A stretch of 64,000 nucleotides of DNA from the NCBI RefSeq assembly GCF_030410395.1, contig NZ_JAUHHF010000001.1, positions 1 through 64,000 on the forward strand, in the 5' to 3' direction. Each line of letters starts with the position of its first letter. Position 1 is the first letter of the stretch. The position numbers and the translations under genes were made by a program. The notes beneath the pieces were generated by a model. It ran no database searches and had not been told where the DNA came from. It worked only from the letters and a program-made list of their open reading frames with translations. This document shows, piece by piece, positions 62,801-64,000 of the stretch. The DNA comes from Zwartia panacis. GTDB lineage: Bacteria > Pseudomonadota > Gammaproteobacteria > Burkholderiales > Burkholderiaceae_B.

Positions 62801-63196
62801 CTTTTGCAAATGGGGGTCGTGGCCGAGGCAATCGCTCAAGTGGCCGACGAAGTCATCGACACCTTGGTGGCGATGCTTAAAAGCGAACGGGGACAGTGGC
62901 TCTTGAGTCAGTCCCGGGCCAGGCATGAATGGGCTTTACTCGATGAGTCCGGGCAGATGTCTGTGCTGGATTATGCGCTCAAAGATGAAAAGGGTTGGCT
63001 CGTTGTCGATTACAAAACAGGACGGCCAGAGCCGGGTGAAAGCCCTGAAGCCTTCGGTGAGCGGATGATCTCACGCTATCGGCCACAGTTGACGCGGTAT
63101 TGCGAAAAGCTTCACGCTTTTGATGGCGCTGCAGCCCGTGCAGCCTTGTATTTTCCTCGAGATCAGCTCTGGTTTGAGTGCATCCCGGCTCTCTGA
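59873..63196 (+). CDS. AddA-like UvrD-family helicase-nuclease
   Basis: A 1107-residue superfamily 1 helicase fused to a RecB-type nuclease. Helicase motifs in order are QAPAGSGKTELLTDRILALL (I), ITFTRKAAAEMHERV (Ia), LLIDEFQDTSQSQ (II), FLVGDPMQSIYRFRKADV (III), LTDNFRSQ (IV), VEVMTMHKAKGLQFE (V) and LLYVAATRAKESLHL (VI). The C-terminal nuclease has VLDYALKDEKGWLVVDYKTG and PQLTRYCEKL (about 1025-1085). With the AddB-like partner it should process double-strand breaks for RecA, in place of RecBCD. The stop is 25 bases before the 4.5S RNA. Confidence 0.93.
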   Translation: MSNRQPSDWAVRERATDPRESFLVQAPAGSGKTELLTDRILALLAIVGRPEEIAAITFTRKAAAEMHERVLEKLRRAENPEPPEAAHALKSWTLGRAALARDREFGWALLQHPARLSIRTIDAFCASLVRNMPWLSSMGGVPKLVDDARAHYLEAARQTLEMVGEVEAVTRLLEHMDLDVSQTCEALADMLGQRDQWLPLLPEGDDRHVLEENFCDAVCQDLAGLLALMPAGWAEQLAPIARGAADVLLQTEPTHPIVALLDWDGGAFEADAGELERWKGLAALLLTSAGSLRKTVNKNQGFLPKTEHKERLLEWLRGVESDEPPAWVVRLQAIVHTPEPVFSVQQWEILQAQLTCLRLAAAQLMLRFMEVGEVDFIEIARRADQALGRAEEPTELLLKLDQNIRHLLIDEFQDTSQSQISLIEKITAGWQQGDGRTLFLVGDPMQSIYRFRKADVVLFLRVRDEGLGSIRPECLTLTDNFRSQSGIVDWVNHAFSSLFPASDDPCAGAIAYAPSTSFKDATISPAVRFHGVCPQLGQRSQDVVLDLVRQALTDFPDSEHPVAILVRARSHLKDVTQLLAQEGIACRAVELVPLHLRAYVVDLVQIIRALVHPGDRAAWLSVLRSPYCGLRLESLHRLFGMDRHGAIPALLERVLHRTDSDMRCQAEKILAPDEYERLCAVAPVLLNALVEDDLAPLAARIERVWRLLGGVALARSATDLQDAESVFALIEKIAPYGGLDVDVLDARLTRLFASPETGERSVEVMTMHKAKGLQFESVILFGLHHPPVSDRAPLVRIEQVADKVMLGPIKARATEEQDVISKYLAQRDKRRSDYEVDRLLYVAATRAKESLHLVAELQLDAESGAPLAARSGSLLARLSPYVQFPEPATVVNEAAKAERAVPAFSMPRLSRLKNRAPQPLHTIMVQNPAYAWQAQSSYERLAGVLVHGWLAHIGDQGVALWSQTRIEQQRDRIERQLLQMGVVAEAIAQVADEVIDTLVAMLKSERGQWLLSQSRARHEWALLDESGQMSVLDYALKDEKGWLVVDYKTGRPEPGESPEAFGERMISRYRPQLTRYCEKLHAFDGAAARAALYFPRDQLWFECIPAL

Positions 63197-63208
63197 CTCA
63201 AGCCCTGC

Positions 63209-63214
63209 TAAAAT
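63209..63214 (+). promoter_or_regulatory. Candidate -10 element of the 4.5S RNA gene
   Basis: TAAAAT lies 7 bases before the RNA start, in the 25-base gap after the helicase gene, the right place for a -10. No good -35 is found 16-18 bases upstream. Confidence 0.45.
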
Positions 63215-63221
63215 CTAAGTT

Positions 63222-63316
63222 GGCGGGCCCCTTCGCATGGTTCGGCGGTCAATCTGGTCAGGTCGGGAACGAAGCAGCCACAGCCGTGCAGAACTAGTGC
63301 CGAAGTCAGGCTCGCC
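63222..63316 (+). ncRNA. ffs: Signal recognition particle 4.5S RNA
   Basis: About 95 bases forming one long hairpin. The ends GGCGGGCC (63222-63229) and GGCTCGCC (63309-63316) pair with one G-U. The conserved SRP core is visible as GGTCAGGTCGGGAACGAAGC and AGCC, which bind the Ffh M domain, around the apical loop. Location immediately before dnaX is the usual one in Burkholderiales. Confidence 0.92.
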
Positions 63317-63348
63317 TCTTCAATTTCCGTCTGTGGTCGGTAAAACTT

Positions 63349-64000
63349 ATGAGCTATTTGGTCCTCGCGCGTAAATGGCGCCCCCGCTCGTTCGATACGC
63401 TGGTCGGTCAGGACCACGTTGTCCGCGCACTGACGCATGCACTGACGACCCAGCGACTTCACCATGCTTGGCTATTTACCGGTACGAGGGGTGTCGGCAA
63501 GACTACGCTTTCGCGTATTTTGGCCAAGTCGCTGAATTGTGAGACAGGTATCACGGCGACCCCTTGTGGTGTTTGTCAGGCGTGCACCGAAATCGACCAG
63601 GGCCGTTTTGTTGATTATCTTGAGCTCGATGCCGCCTCCAATCGCGGTGTCGATGAAATGACCCAACTACTCGAGCAGGCGGTTTACTCGCCCAGCGCCG
63701 GTCGTTTCAAGGTTTACATGATCGACGAAGTCCACATGCTCACGGGGCACGCTTTTAATGCGATGCTCAAGACCCTTGAGGAGCCACCTGCGCATGTGAA
63801 ATTCATCCTCGCGACGACCGATCCCCAGAAAATTCCTGTCACTGTACTGTCGCGTTGTTTGCAGTTCAATCTCAAGCAAATGCCAGGCGAGGCGATTGTC
63901 GGCCATCTCGAAAACGTGCTTGGACAGGAGCAGATCCCTTTCGAAGTGCCAGCTTTGCGACTGCTTGGTCAGGCCGCTGCGGGTTCAATGCGCGATGCCT
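63349..64000 (+). CDS. dnaX: DNA polymerase III tau/gamma subunit (5' part)
   Basis: The first 217 residues of DnaX, the clamp-loader ATPase; the gene runs past the window end. It starts YLVLARKWRPRSFDTLVGQD, a hallmark of DnaX. Walker A is FTGTRGVGKTTLSRI, the zinc-binding cysteines are in LNCETG and PCGVCQACTE, Walker B is VYMIDEVHML, the sensor region is MLKTLEEPP, and LSRCLQFNLK carries the SRC arginine-finger motif. The ATG at 63349 is 32 bases after the 4.5S RNA; no strong ribosome-binding site is seen. Confidence 0.96.
   Translation, partial: MSYLVLARKWRPRSFDTLVGQDHVVRALTHALTTQRLHHAWLFTGTRGVGKTTLSRILAKSLNCETGITATPCGVCQACTEIDQGRFVDYLELDAASNRGVDEMTQLLEQAVYSPSAGRFKVYMIDEVHMLTGHAFNAMLKTLEEPPAHVKFILATTDPQKIPVTVLSRCLQFNLKQMPGEAIVGHLENVLGQEQIPFEVPALRLLGQAAAGSMRDA

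Noticed and set aside
1-64000. CRISPR arrays, insertion sequences, prophage genes, rRNA
   Set aside because: No regularly spaced repeats, transposase-like or phage-like proteins, or rRNA stretches were seen on either strand.

Overview
The window looks like a contiguous chromosomal segment of a betaproteobacterium, order Burkholderiales and most likely family Alcaligenaceae (inference). The grounds are three tripartite-tricarboxylate (Bug/TctC) receptor genes, conserved blocks of the group (amgK-murU divergent from lptD-surA-rsmA; glyQ-glyS-gmhB-plsC; tsaE-amiC-mutL-miaA next to purM, hda and pcnB-folK), and an AddAB-like helicase-nuclease pair in front of the 4.5S RNA gene and dnaX. The DNA is gene-dense: no gap without a gene exceeds about 230 bases, many neighbours overlap by 4 bases, and no insertion sequence, prophage, CRISPR array or dedicated transcription regulator was seen.

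Layout. 1-5.6 kb is a small catabolic cluster: an isocitrate/isopropylmalate-type dehydrogenase, a carboxymuconolactone-decarboxylase-fold protein, a LigI-like amidohydrolase, a Bug receptor, a DapA-family lyase and an RraA/CHA-aldolase-family protein. 5.6-12.8 kb, all on the minus strand, is a cell-envelope operon: amgK-murU (muramic acid recycling), a coiled-coil membrane protein, a GT39 sugar transferase, a flippase-like membrane protein, a GT9 transferase and a PAP2 phosphatase. 12.9-17.7 kb holds lptD-surA-rsmA without the usual pdxA. 17.7-24.5 kb (minus) holds glycerate kinase, gloA, a YgjP-like metalloprotease, plsC, gmhB, glyS and glyQ. 24.6-27.0 kb (plus) holds a crotonase and a class I fumarase, followed by a large intergenic inverted repeat.

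27.2-44.5 kb is the main accessory region: a two-armed acyl-CoA catabolic island. The minus arm runs scoA-scoB, two Bug receptors, an MFE-2-type short-chain dehydrogenase, an MFE-2-type MaoC hydratase, a CaiB/BaiF CoA-transferase, a complete LIV-type ABC importer and an acyl-CoA synthetase. The plus arm runs two tandem acyl-CoA dehydrogenases (resembling alpha2beta2 pairs), an HTD2/mesaconyl-CoA-hydratase-like protein and a second CaiB/BaiF protein. Together they could import, CoA-activate, dehydrogenate, hydrate and re-oxidise an unknown organic acid through (R)-3-hydroxyacyl-CoA intermediates. No thiolase and no regulator are present. This is the best candidate here for an undescribed pathway; its substrate cannot be read from sequence.

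44.6-64 kb is housekeeping: folK, pcnB, a HAD phosphatase, hda, purM, miaA, mutL, amiC, tsaE, an AEC carrier, xerD, tRNA-Arg(CCU), an MFS carrier, a 57-residue membrane protein, the AddB-like and AddA-like proteins, the SRP RNA gene and the start of dnaX, which runs off the end.
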